In this document: one piece after another, positions 14,359 to 20,072 of the stretch
Numbering within the stretch: the stretch's first letter is position 1
How the letters are laid out: every line of letters begins with the position of its first letter
Source: Megamonas sp. UBA1799
GTDB lineage: Bacteria > Bacillota > Negativicutes > Selenomonadales > Selenomonadaceae
Assembly: GCA_002319815.1 (NCBI GenBank)
Contig: DCFR01000003.1
Span: 1 to 20,072 of the forward strand
Direction of reading: 5' to 3'
Length of the DNA: 20,072 nucleotides
Program-made: the position numbers and the translations under genes
The notes under the pieces: generated by a model
What the model saw: the letters and a program-made list of their open reading frames with translations, nothing else
Databases searched by the model: none
Told to the model about the DNA's origin: nothing

Positions 14359-15066
14359 ATGCGATATGGAGAATGTATAGCAGCAATTGTGCTGCTGGCG
14401 GGCAGCCTGTTGTTGGCTGGCTGGACTTCTTTCGGACATGCCTTACGGACGGATGTGGTTCCGGGGGGCAATCTGAATTTGCAGGATTTTGTCCTGCAGA
14501 CAGGCATAAATGATGGTACAGCAGGCAGGCTGATTGACTCTCTGGCTGGAGCGGATGGGTATTCGGATGCGTCTTTTTATACGGGGACAGATGGAGCGAT
14601 GACATTGGTCAGTACTTCCATGCAAAGCGTTTTCCTTCGGGAACGAACCGATGGCTGGGATACGGAGCAGATTAGTCTTTTGCGTGGGGAAGCTGCAGTT
14701 GAGGCGCAGGAAGGGACCGTTTGTGTTGCCAGTATCTGGTCTGTTGGTACGAAACCGCAGCCGATTTGTTCTTTAGATTACACAGCCGACAGCGGTTTTT
14801 GTCTACACATTGCCGATGCGGCGGGACAATGGGTCGAGGCTAAGCCGCTATTCATGGCGGCGCCTGGACAGCGGGTCCATTTTACTATGTCAGTGCGTCG
14901 GGAATTGCTTCGGGTGACGGTTGCAGATCAGTCAGCTGAATTCTGGCTGCCGCCGTCTTTGGCCGCTGCTTATTTTGCGTTTACGGTAGGAGGCGAAAAC
15001 AGCCCACCGGCTGCTGCGTCACGTTTGCAGTTTTATGCTTTGCAGCTCAGCCATAAATGTATCTGA
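14359..15066 (+). CDS. Secreted or membrane-anchored PL7 (alginate lyase 2)-like domain protein
   Basis: The 235-residue protein has an N-terminal hydrophobic signal or anchor (about residues 6-22). The rest resembles the jelly-roll fold of polysaccharide lyase family 7: NLNLQDFVLQTG matches the usual opening strand, and GYSDASFYTGTDGAMTLV the following one. The PL7 catalytic signatures are altered: the RSELRE block reads SVFLRERT, the QIH block reads ASIW (about 124-127) and the YFKAG block reads YFAFT (about 205-209). It keeps one Arg and the Tyr but not Gln/His, so I infer a binding role or an unusual enzyme. The ribosome binding site is AAAGGAG (14344-14350). It is the last gene of the zinc-ribbon operon. 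The assignment is by eye and should be read as probable fold, not function. Confidence 0.55.
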   Translation: MRYGECIAAIVLLAGSLLLAGWTSFGHALRTDVVPGGNLNLQDFVLQTGINDGTAGRLIDSLAGADGYSDASFYTGTDGAMTLVSTSMQSVFLRERTDGWDTEQISLLRGEAAVEAQEGTVCVASIWSVGTKPQPICSLDYTADSGFCLHIADAAGQWVEAKPLFMAAPGQRVHFTMSVRRELLRVTVADQSAEFWLPPSLAAAYFAFTVGGENSPPAAASRLQFYALQLSHKCI

Positions 15067-15072
15067 GCAAAT

Positions 15073-15112
15073 AAAATGGCAAAGACCGGGTGTGGTCCTT
15101 GCCATTTTTTTA
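15073..15112. terminator. Bidirectional terminator between convergent genes
   Basis: AAAATGGCAA (about 15073-15082) pairs with TTGCCATTTT (about 15099-15108), with an inner GACC/GGTC stem, followed by T residues to 15111. The complementary A-rich left flank gives a T tract for the minus-strand gene as well. Confidence 0.85.
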
Positions 15113-15121
15113 AGTCAGGTT

Positions 15122-15799
15122 TTATTCAGCGTCTTTATGACGAATGGTGAATACATAGCCGGTATCTTTAACGGCTGTGAACTGAAATTTAATATTTTGC
15201 TGGATGGAAGTGTAGTTTGCTTCCTGAATATTGCCCCCGTCCCGGAAGCCAAGATCCTCCAGTACTTTTTGCCGCATGCGATTGGCATCGGACGGAAACA
15301 ACGATTCAATCAGGACGCCCATGGCGGTGACCATTTGTATAGAATCCTCGCGGGTGGACGGCCGGGCAATCATTTCAATTGAGAGCAGCTGATGTGTTTT
15401 GGGATCTGTTTGTCCGGAAAGCAGGATGGTTTTTGCCAGATTATAGCTAAAGTCACTGCTTTTTGTGTCTATGGACTGCAGAGAAATATTTTCTTTTTTT
15501 ACATTGCTGTTATCATTGAAACGGTTCCTGAGTTTGTCATAGCGGATGCCCAGTGATGGGCCGGATGCTGTTGCGGTCTCCTGACTGGTTTCGGCGCTTC
15601 GTTCCTGCTGGCTCAATAGCGTCATACCGACGGTTGTCGCAATAAAAATTAAGGCGATCAGGCCAATGCCTATTTTCAACCAACGATTGCGTTTCTGTTT
15701 CTTGATGGTTTCGGGATTCTGTTCATTGACTGCATGATGACAATGCGGACAAATTTTTTCGGCTACGCTGACATCGGCATCGCAGTATTTGCATTTCAT
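15122..15799 (-). CDS. Zinc-ribbon, single-pass membrane protein with extracytoplasmic domain
   Basis: The 225-residue protein opens with a compact zinc ribbon (C3/C6 and C17/C20), a basic linker (KKQKRNRW) and one membrane segment (about 41-62). Positive charge before the segment puts the ribbon in the cytoplasm and residues 65-225 outside. The outer part begins with a Ser/Thr/Glu-rich linker and then a folded region of unknown family. The start has GGAGA (complement of 15809-15813) at good spacing and its own promoter. It converges on the zinc-ribbon/PL7-like operon and shares its terminator. Many Firmicute proteins have this layout, often as sensors or envelope-associated factors, but no function can be assigned. 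Confidence 0.85.
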   Translation of the reverse strand: MKCKYCDADVSVAEKICPHCHHAVNEQNPETIKKQKRNRWLKIGIGLIALIFIATTVGMTLLSQQERSAETSQETATASGPSLGIRYDKLRNRFNDNSNVKKENISLQSIDTKSSDFSYNLAKTILLSGQTDPKTHQLLSIEMIARPSTREDSIQMVTAMGVLIESLFPSDANRMRQKVLEDLGFRDGGNIQEANYTSIQQNIKFQFTAVKDTGYVFTIRHKDAE

Positions 15800-15832
15800 A
15801 TGGGGACATCTCCATTCTTGTGATCTTTCTCT

Positions 15833-15861
15833 ATTATAACCGAAATAGATACTATTTCCAA
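15833..15861 (-). promoter_or_regulatory. Promoter of the minus-strand zinc-ribbon gene
   Basis: On the minus strand: TTGGAA (complement of 15856-15861), a 17-bp spacer, TATAAT (complement of 15833-15838). Confidence 0.65.
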
Positions 15862-15916
15862 TCTACAGAGGGGAAAGAAAGAGTTTTCTTTTAAGTAATT
15901 TCCTGTGGGCAGGATT

Positions 15917-15944
15917 TTGACGTAGAATGGCTAATATATATAAT
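15917..15944 (+). promoter_or_regulatory. Promoter of the 52-aa small gene
   Basis: TTGACG (15917-15922), a 16-bp spacer and TATAAT (15939-15944), 27 bp upstream of the ATG. Confidence 0.7.
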
Positions 15945-15970
15945 ATCAAGCAGAAAAGGGAAGGTGCGTT

Positions 15971-16129
15971 ATGGAAGAAAAACAATCTGATCGTGCGATC
16001 GACCAGGCGATTCACCTGTTGCTGCAGGACCCGCTGACGGTCAAAGAGGTAGAGAAAATGCGCCAGCAGGGCCGTTCAGAGGCCTATATTCATAACTGGC
16101 TTTTGCAAATTGCCCAGTTGCAGGGGTGA
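15971..16129 (+). CDS. Small hypothetical protein, 52 aa
   Basis: The frame from ATG 15971 to TGA 16127-16129 encodes a 52-residue soluble, probably all-helical peptide beginning MEEKQSDRAIDQAIHLLL and containing TVKEVEKMRQQGRSEAYIHNW. An AGGGAAGG ribosome binding site (about 15958-15965) and a consensus-like promoter precede it, and its codon use (GCG, CTG, CAG, GGC) matches the chromosomal genes on its left rather than the AT-rich operon on its right. It has no cysteines, signal or membrane segment. The helix-rich, charged pattern could suit a small adaptor or DNA-associated protein, but I recognise no family. No clear terminator follows at once. Confidence 0.75.
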   Translation: MEEKQSDRAIDQAIHLLLQDPLTVKEVEKMRQQGRSEAYIHNWLLQIAQLQG

Positions 16130-16180
16130 GTTCTATGGCTTTTGGGTGACTATATTAACTGTTTGCTCGTTGTGAATGTG

Positions 16181-16194
16181 TGTAAATATTTACA
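16181..16194. promoter_or_regulatory. 14-bp perfect palindrome TGTAAATATTTACA
   Basis: The site is a perfect palindrome in the AT-rich region between the small gene and the tyrosine decarboxylase promoter. It could be a dimeric regulator site. It resembles the half-sites of TyrR boxes (TGTAAA/TTTACA), but with a 2-bp rather than 6-bp centre. The stretch 16195-16275 that follows shows no other clear feature beyond weak TTTAC/GTAAA repeats. Confidence 0.4.
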
Positions 16195-16275
16195 GAATAA
16201 TTTTATTGAACAATTTATTAAATAATCAGGTGAAGTTCTGTAAGTTTTACTTTATTTGGTAAATGTATGGTCAAT

Positions 16276-16318
16276 CCTTGTAAAGCATTTTTCATTTGAT
16301 GAAAAATGCTTTACAAGG
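16276..16318. repeat. Perfect 20-bp inverted repeat with 3-nt loop overlapping a -35 box
   Basis: Bases 16276-16295 are the exact reverse complement of 16299-16318, around the loop TTG. No T tract follows, so it is not a standard terminator. The right arm contains TTTACA (16310-16315), the apparent -35 box of the decarboxylase promoter, so the repeat could be an operator, a terminator-like end of upstream transcription, or a cruciform. Confidence 0.8.
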
Positions 16319-16338
16319 TCGTAATTTTATGCTATGCT
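16310..16338 (+). promoter_or_regulatory. Putative promoter of the tyrosine decarboxylase operon
   Basis: TTTACA (16310-16315), a 17-bp spacer and TATGCT (16333-16338). Transcription from near 16345 would give a leader of about 310 nt before the ATG at 16658. Confidence 0.5.
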
Positions 16339-16343
16339 CCTAA

Positions 16344-16507
16344 TAGGATGATTTGTAGAACTAGTAGAATGATTAGTAGAAAAGTTTTCCGTGCGTAGTA
16401 AGTATAGTAATATTACTTGTTGGAGGATGTCTCTTAACAGAATAAGTTGGCAATCTAGTAGCATAGTAGTGCGTAGAATAGTAGAATAATGTAAAGTGAA
16501 GTAGGAG
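16344..16507 (+). repeat. UAG-triplet-rich leader of the tdc operon
   Basis: The leader carries many TAG triplets in two clusters: 16344, 16356, 16362, 16365, 16374 and 16377, and then 16456, 16459, 16464, 16467, 16474, 16479, 16482 and 16502, with two more at 16396 and 16405. GTAGAA occurs five times (16355, 16364, 16376, 16473, 16481). This is not a T-box: no GGGTGGNACCGCG motif is present. It could bind an RNA-binding protein or reflect degenerate repeats. Confidence 0.5.
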
Positions 16508-16549
16508 ATTGTTAAGGCTTTTTATAAAGCTTTTTAGCAATCTTTTTTT
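16447..16549 (+). terminator. Leader terminator with a possible antiterminator, upstream of tdc
   Basis: AGATTG (16506-16511) begins a stem that pairs with CAATCT (16538-16543) and continues inward to AGGCTTT/AAAGCTT, followed by seven T residues (16543-16549). The same 5' arm can pair instead with TTGGCAATCT at 16447-16456 (10 bp, two G-U pairs), which would prevent the terminator. This gives a classical attenuator layout about 110 bp before the decarboxylase. Confidence 0.7.
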
Positions 16550-16630
16550 ATTGCAAAATTTTGGTAAGAGCTGGTGCAATGGAGAAAACCATAGACTTCT
16601 AATTTTAGCTTATTCCTATTCTACAAGTCG

Positions 16631-16650
16631 CCTAAAAATATTTTAGGAGG
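16631..16650 (+). promoter_or_regulatory. Hairpin overlapping the tdc ribosome binding site
   Basis: CCTAAAA (16631-16637) pairs with TTTTAGG (16641-16647) around ATA. The AGGAGG ribosome binding site (16645-16650) is half in the 3' arm and sits seven bases before the ATG, so the hairpin could lower translation. Confidence 0.5.
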
Positions 16651-16657
16651 CATTACT

Positions 16658-18508
16658 ATGGGGTCAGAGGTAAAGGAAATTAATTTAAAGGCATTATTTA
16701 TTGGAGACAAGTCAGAAAATGGTTATCTTTACAAAGATATTTTAAGTGAATTAATTGATGAACATTTGGGATGGAGACATAATTATATGCCTCAAGATCC
16801 ACCCGAAATTACAATTGAAGACCAGCAAAGTGACAGTTATCGTCAGACGGTTACTCGAATGAAGAATGTGTTAGGCGAAGTTTCAACGCGCCTTCGGACG
16901 CATTCGGTTCCATGGCATACGGCAGGTCGTTATTGGGGCCATATGAATGCCGAAACTTTGATGCCTGCTCTTTTAGCCTATAATTTTGCAATGCTTTGGA
17001 ACGGTAATAACGTCGCTTATGAATCTTCACCAGCCACCTCGCAAATGGAAGAGGAAGTGGGTTCGGATTTTGCTAAATTGATGGGTTTTGAAAATGGCTG
17101 GGGGCATATTGTAGCTGATGGTTCTTTGGCAAATTTGGAAGGCCTTTGGTATGCGCGTAATATCAAATCTTTGCCGCTGGCAATGAAGGATGTTATTCCG
17201 GAAGCTGTTGCTGATAAAACGGACTGGCAATTGATGAACTTGTCCATGGAAGAGATCTTGGGTATTTTAAAGAAATTTCCTGATCGTATTGATGATATAA
17301 AGAGCAAATCAGCAAGAAGCGGGAAAAATCTACAGAAATTAGGTAAATGGCTGGTTCCACAAACAAAACATTATTCATGGATGAAAGCAGCCGATATTAT
17401 TGGTATTGGGTTGGATCAAGTCGTGCAGGTTCCGCTGAACAATAAATACCGCATGGATGTTGTCGCTTTGGAAAATGTGATTCGCGACTTTGCTAAGAAA
17501 GAAATTCCAATTTTGGGTGTGGTCGCGGTTGTGGGTTCTACAGAGGAAGGCGCTATTGATGAAGTTGATAAGATTGTTGCTTTGCGCAAGAAACTTCAAA
17601 AAGAAGGAATTTACTTCTATCTGCATGTGGATGCAGCTTATGGTGGTTATGCGCGCTCCATTGTCTTAGATGAAGATGGTAGTTTAATTCCTTATGAAAA
17701 ATTGACAAGTTGGTATACTGAACATGGTGTGTTTACCAAAGCTGATGGAATGATCTCTCGTGATGTGTATAATGCTTTTGCGGCGATTTCTGAAGCGGAA
17801 TCTGTTACTATCGATCCTCATAAAATGGGATACATTCCGTATTCTGCTGGTGGAATTGCTATTAAAGATATTTTTATGCGAGAAGTAATTTCTTATTTCG
17901 CCACCTATGTCTTTGAAAAAGGTGCGGAAATTCCAGCGCTTTTAGGTGCATATATTCTGGAAGGGTCAAAAGCGGGGGCAACAGCAGCTTCGGTGTGGGC
18001 TGCTCATCATGTTTTACCTCTTAATGTTACAGGTTATGGAAAATTAATTGGCGCTTCTATAGAAGGTGCACATCATTTTTACGATTTTCTGAAAGGTATG
18101 AGCTTTACCATTGGGGATAAGACGGTGGATGTTATTCCATTGATCCATCCAGATTTTAATATGGTTGACTATGTTTTTAAAGAAAGAGGCAATCAGAGTT
18201 TAGCAGCGATGAATTCTCTGAACAGTGCTTTTTATAAGGCTTCCTCCTTTACTGCAGGCTGTTTGTATGACAATGGCTACATCACATCGCATACAGACTT
18301 TTCTGTGGCGGATTATGGCGATAGTCCGATAGCATTTGTTCATGATGAGTTGGGTTTTAGTATGAATGAATGGAATACTACGCAGAAAGTTACAATTCTT
18401 CGTGCATGTGTCCTGACACCTTATATGGGAGATCAAAAGGAATTTGATAAATTTGCAACTCAAATTCAATTGATTTTCCAGCAACGGTTGGAAGGTATCC
18501 TTAAATAA
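16658..18508 (+). CDS. tdc: Tyrosine decarboxylase (PLP-dependent, group II)
   Basis: The enzyme decarboxylates L-tyrosine to tyramine and CO2, consuming a cytoplasmic proton. It is 616 residues, close to the 620-626 of Enterococcus faecalis and Lactobacillus brevis TDC, and reads almost colinearly with them: NLKALFIGDKSENG, HSVPWHTAGRYWGHMNAETL, ESSPATSQMEEEVG, DPHKMGYIPYSAGG (PLP lysine K389), EGSKAGATAASVWAAHHVLP and SHTDFSVADYG. ATG 16658 is preceded by AGGAGG at ideal spacing. It is followed by a tyrosine/tyramine antiporter, as in the lactic acid bacterial cluster. The region is clearly AT-richer than the rest of the window, suggesting acquisition by transfer. Expression is likely controlled by the long leader: a terminator with an alternative pairing and an RBS hairpin. 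Some TDCs also accept phenylalanine or L-DOPA. Confidence 0.95.
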   Translation: MGSEVKEINLKALFIGDKSENGYLYKDILSELIDEHLGWRHNYMPQDPPEITIEDQQSDSYRQTVTRMKNVLGEVSTRLRTHSVPWHTAGRYWGHMNAETLMPALLAYNFAMLWNGNNVAYESSPATSQMEEEVGSDFAKLMGFENGWGHIVADGSLANLEGLWYARNIKSLPLAMKDVIPEAVADKTDWQLMNLSMEEILGILKKFPDRIDDIKSKSARSGKNLQKLGKWLVPQTKHYSWMKAADIIGIGLDQVVQVPLNNKYRMDVVALENVIRDFAKKEIPILGVVAVVGSTEEGAIDEVDKIVALRKKLQKEGIYFYLHVDAAYGGYARSIVLDEDGSLIPYEKLTSWYTEHGVFTKADGMISRDVYNAFAAISEAESVTIDPHKMGYIPYSAGGIAIKDIFMREVISYFATYVFEKGAEIPALLGAYILEGSKAGATAASVWAAHHVLPLNVTGYGKLIGASIEGAHHFYDFLKGMSFTIGDKTVDVIPLIHPDFNMVDYVFKERGNQSLAAMNSLNSAFYKASSFTAGCLYDNGYITSHTDFSVADYGDSPIAFVHDELGFSMNEWNTTQKVTILRACVLTPYMGDQKEFDKFATQIQLIFQQRLEGILK

Positions 18509-18523
18509 AATTAGATAAGTGAG

Positions 18524-18567
18524 GAAGTCAATCGATAAACGGTTTTTTTCTTTATCGATTGGTCTTC
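18524..18567 (+). repeat. Inverted repeat between tdc and the antiporter gene
   Basis: CAATCGATAAA (18529-18539) pairs perfectly with TTTATCGATTG (18551-18561), and GAAG (18524-18527) with CTTC (18564-18567). Seven T residues lie in the loop rather than after the stem, so it is not a standard terminator; it may stabilise or process the transcript and so adjust tdc relative to antiporter expression. Confidence 0.65.
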
Positions 18568-18592
18568 TTATACTTTTAGGAGGATAAGGAAC

Positions 18593-20017
18593 ATGCAGGA
18601 AAATAATAAGATGGGTTTAGGAACTTTTATCGGTTTAACAATGGCGCTTTGCGCTACAGTGAGAAGTATTCCAACCTTGGCTGCAACAGGATGGTTGCTT
18701 TTGGCCTATTTGCTATTTGCAATTATCTTTTTTGCCGGACCAATTTGTGCGATGGCTGGCGAGCTTTCTACGATGCTTCCTGGTGAAGGGGGGCCACAGC
18801 TTTGGGTTAAAACGGCATTAGGAGAAAAATGGGGGTTTGTCGTTGCTTGGTTGTTGTGGGTTCAAATGTTTCCTGGAATGGTCATGGTTGCCAGCGTTTT
18901 AGGACCGACATTAGGCAATACTTTTGGGTTTATTGAATTGGGTAATAATCACTATTTTACTTTGACTTGCATTTTAAGTATTTATTGGGTTATTACACTT
19001 TTGAATCTTAAATTTGATATGGCAAAGGTCGGCGGTAACTTTGGCGTTTGGCTAGGGGTCTATATACCGGTTATGGTGCTGTTCGTTTTAGGTGCCCTTA
19101 CAAGCATTAAGATTGGTATTAATCCATTAGGCGGATTAGGAAACTTTTCGTTTGATAAGTTGATACCAAATTTGAATGACGTTTCTTCTTTTAAATATTT
19201 AGCTGGTATTGTCTTTATTTTTGTTGGCATTGAAATTTCATCGGTATATATGCCACGACTAAAAGATGCTACCCATAATTATACCAAAGGCGTATATGCT
19301 TCTTTGTTGGGACTTGTGTTGCTGAATTTTGTTAATGCACTTTTAGTAGCTAATGTTGTACCTAGTGGAAAGCTGGAATTGTCCAATATTACACAGCCAG
19401 TTTTAATTGAATGTCAATACTTAGGCATTCCAACGATTGCTGCTAATGTTTTTAGCTTTATGGTTTTTATTGGTGTTGTTCTGCAACTTTCAGCATGGGT
19501 AACAGGCCCCTCCAAAACTATTATTGCTGTGGCTCAGCAGGGGCTTTTACCACCAAGCTTTGGTTACTATAAAGAAAATAAGTACGGGGTATCGAAAAAT
19601 GTCGTCTTAACGCAAAGCGTCATTATATCTTTGTTTGCTTTGCTATATGGTGTTATGGAAGATGTTAATGGCGTTTTTTTGACGTTGACGAATGCAACGA
19701 CTATTGTATATTGTATCGTATATGTTTTGATTGCGATTTCTTTGCTGAAACTGCGTAAATCGATGCCAGATGCACCTCGGGCTTATCGGATTGGCAATCA
19801 TGGCAATATGTTAGCGTACTTGATGTCAGCAGTGGTAATTTTGAGTATTTTTATCGTCTTGTTGGCAACCTTAGCAACGACTTCTTTTATGGATGCAATG
19901 TTAGTGACAATTATTTCTGTAGTTTTGTTTATCATGCCATTACTGATTTATCGTATGAAGAGCACTTCTTGGAGCCATATTGAAGATGGCTTTGGCGCAA
20001 CGGAGGGTGTAAAATGA
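18593..20017 (+). CDS. tyrP: Tyrosine/tyramine antiporter, APC superfamily (TyrP-like)
   Basis: This 474-residue membrane protein belongs to the glutamate/GABA-antiporter branch of the APC superfamily. It starts GTFIGLTMALCATVRSIPTLA and has about 12 membrane segments with MAGELSTMLPGEGGPQLWVKTALGEKWGFV, the usual first conserved loop, and IFVGIEISSVYMPRLKDATHNYTKGVY. Placement directly after TDC matches tyrosine-decarboxylation clusters, in which this protein exchanges external tyrosine for internal tyramine and so generates proton motive force. ATG 18593 follows AGGAGG (18578-18583). The stop overlaps the ATG of the next gene (ATGA). The substrate is inferred from context; related GadC-type proteins carry glutamate/GABA. 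Confidence 0.88.
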   Translation: MQENNKMGLGTFIGLTMALCATVRSIPTLAATGWLLLAYLLFAIIFFAGPICAMAGELSTMLPGEGGPQLWVKTALGEKWGFVVAWLLWVQMFPGMVMVASVLGPTLGNTFGFIELGNNHYFTLTCILSIYWVITLLNLKFDMAKVGGNFGVWLGVYIPVMVLFVLGALTSIKIGINPLGGLGNFSFDKLIPNLNDVSSFKYLAGIVFIFVGIEISSVYMPRLKDATHNYTKGVYASLLGLVLLNFVNALLVANVVPSGKLELSNITQPVLIECQYLGIPTIAANVFSFMVFIGVVLQLSAWVTGPSKTIIAVAQQGLLPPSFGYYKENKYGVSKNVVLTQSVIISLFALLYGVMEDVNGVFLTLTNATTIVYCIVYVLIAISLLKLRKSMPDAPRAYRIGNHGNMLAYLMSAVVILSIFIVLLATLATTSFMDAMLVTIISVVLFIMPLLIYRMKSTSWSHIEDGFGATEGVK

Positions 20018-20072
20018 AAGCAGACGGTCCTAAGGTATCCTGTGGCGAGTGTGTTGGGCTTTTAGTAACTCT
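20014..20072 (+). CDS. Third gene of the tdc operon, 3' partial (possibly NhaC-type antiporter)
   Basis: ATG 20014 overlaps the tyrP stop (ATGA) and has GGAGGG at 20003-20007. Nineteen full codons are visible, reading MKADGPKVSCGECVGLLVT, where the frame leaves the window. A polar start leading into a hydrophobic run suits a membrane protein. In Enterococcus the gene after tyrP is an NhaC-type Na+/H+ antiporter, and the pattern is compatible with that, but too little is seen to assign it. Confidence 0.5.
   Translation, partial: MKADGPKVSCGECVGLLVT

Noticed and set aside
16181..16194. TyrR box (TGTAAA-N6-TTTACA)
   Set aside because: The half-sites match but the centre is 2 bp, not 6, and TyrR is a proteobacterial regulator.
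16276..16318. Intrinsic terminator at the 20-bp inverted repeat
   Set aside because: No T tract on either side; the following bases read TCGTAATTTT.
16348..16398. Leader peptide MICRTSRMISRKVFRA controlling tdc
   Set aside because: It has no ribosome binding site at a useful distance and no tyrosine codons; four AGA codons are the only notable bias.
16427..16489. 20-codon frame beside GGAGG in the tdc leader
   Set aside because: GGAGG abuts the ATG with no spacing, so initiation there is unlikely.
16345..16657. Tyrosine T-box riboswitch before tdc
   Set aside because: No AGGGTGGNACCGCG antiterminator motif or credible specifier loop is present, although a terminator and a competing pairing exist.
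1..20072. CRISPR arrays, tRNA or rRNA genes, insertion sequences
   Set aside because: I saw no regularly spaced repeats, no cloverleaf or rRNA-like segments, and no transposase-like frame or paired terminal repeats.

Overview
The window looks like a chromosomal stretch of a low-to-mid GC Firmicute. A tatD followed by a yabE-like 3D-domain gene, a BrnQ carrier, ThiW/ThiM salvage with a thiamine-type leader, DcuC and AAT-type carriers, and many sigma-A-like promoters would fit an amino-acid-fermenting anaerobe, perhaps of the Negativicutes. That taxonomic guess is inference only; no rRNA or other marker gene is present.

Left part (1-5354): the end of tatD, a membrane-anchored YabE-like 3D-domain protein, a 984-residue SnoaL/PAS/GGDEF/EAL/PAS protein whose cyclase motif is degenerate while its EAL site is intact, and a convergent small hypothetical gene sharing a bidirectional terminator.

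Middle (5360-13180): a BrnQ carrier behind a terminator-like leader hairpin; a thiW-thiM operon behind a TPP-riboswitch-like leader whose second half is unusual; a cluster of three DnaA-box-like sites; an AAT-family amino-acid permease; and an operon of an AbgA-like M20 amidohydrolase with a DcuC-family carrier, with a GTATAC-type operator between the -35 and -10 boxes. thiW reads 107 bp into thiM, apparently because of a five-G run.

Right-middle (13220-16130): a three-gene operon (membrane zinc-ribbon protein, unknown 170-residue protein, secreted or anchored PL7-lyase-like protein lacking catalytic signatures), a convergent zinc-ribbon/membrane protein, and a 52-codon small gene. This is the least familiar part of the window.

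Right end (16130-20072): a tyrosine decarboxylase/tyrosine-tyramine antiporter operon plus the first codons of a third, translationally coupled gene. It is AT-richer than the rest (22 of 60 G/C at 17581-17640 against 37 of 60 at 8341-8400), very like lactic-acid-bacterial TDC, and preceded by a roughly 500-bp leader region with palindromes, a 20-bp perfect inverted repeat, many UAG triplets, a terminator with a possible antiterminator, and a hairpin over the ribosome binding site. The decarboxylase consumes a cytoplasmic proton and the antiporter swaps tyrosine for tyramine, so together they would give acid resistance and proton motive force. The operon was probably acquired by transfer.
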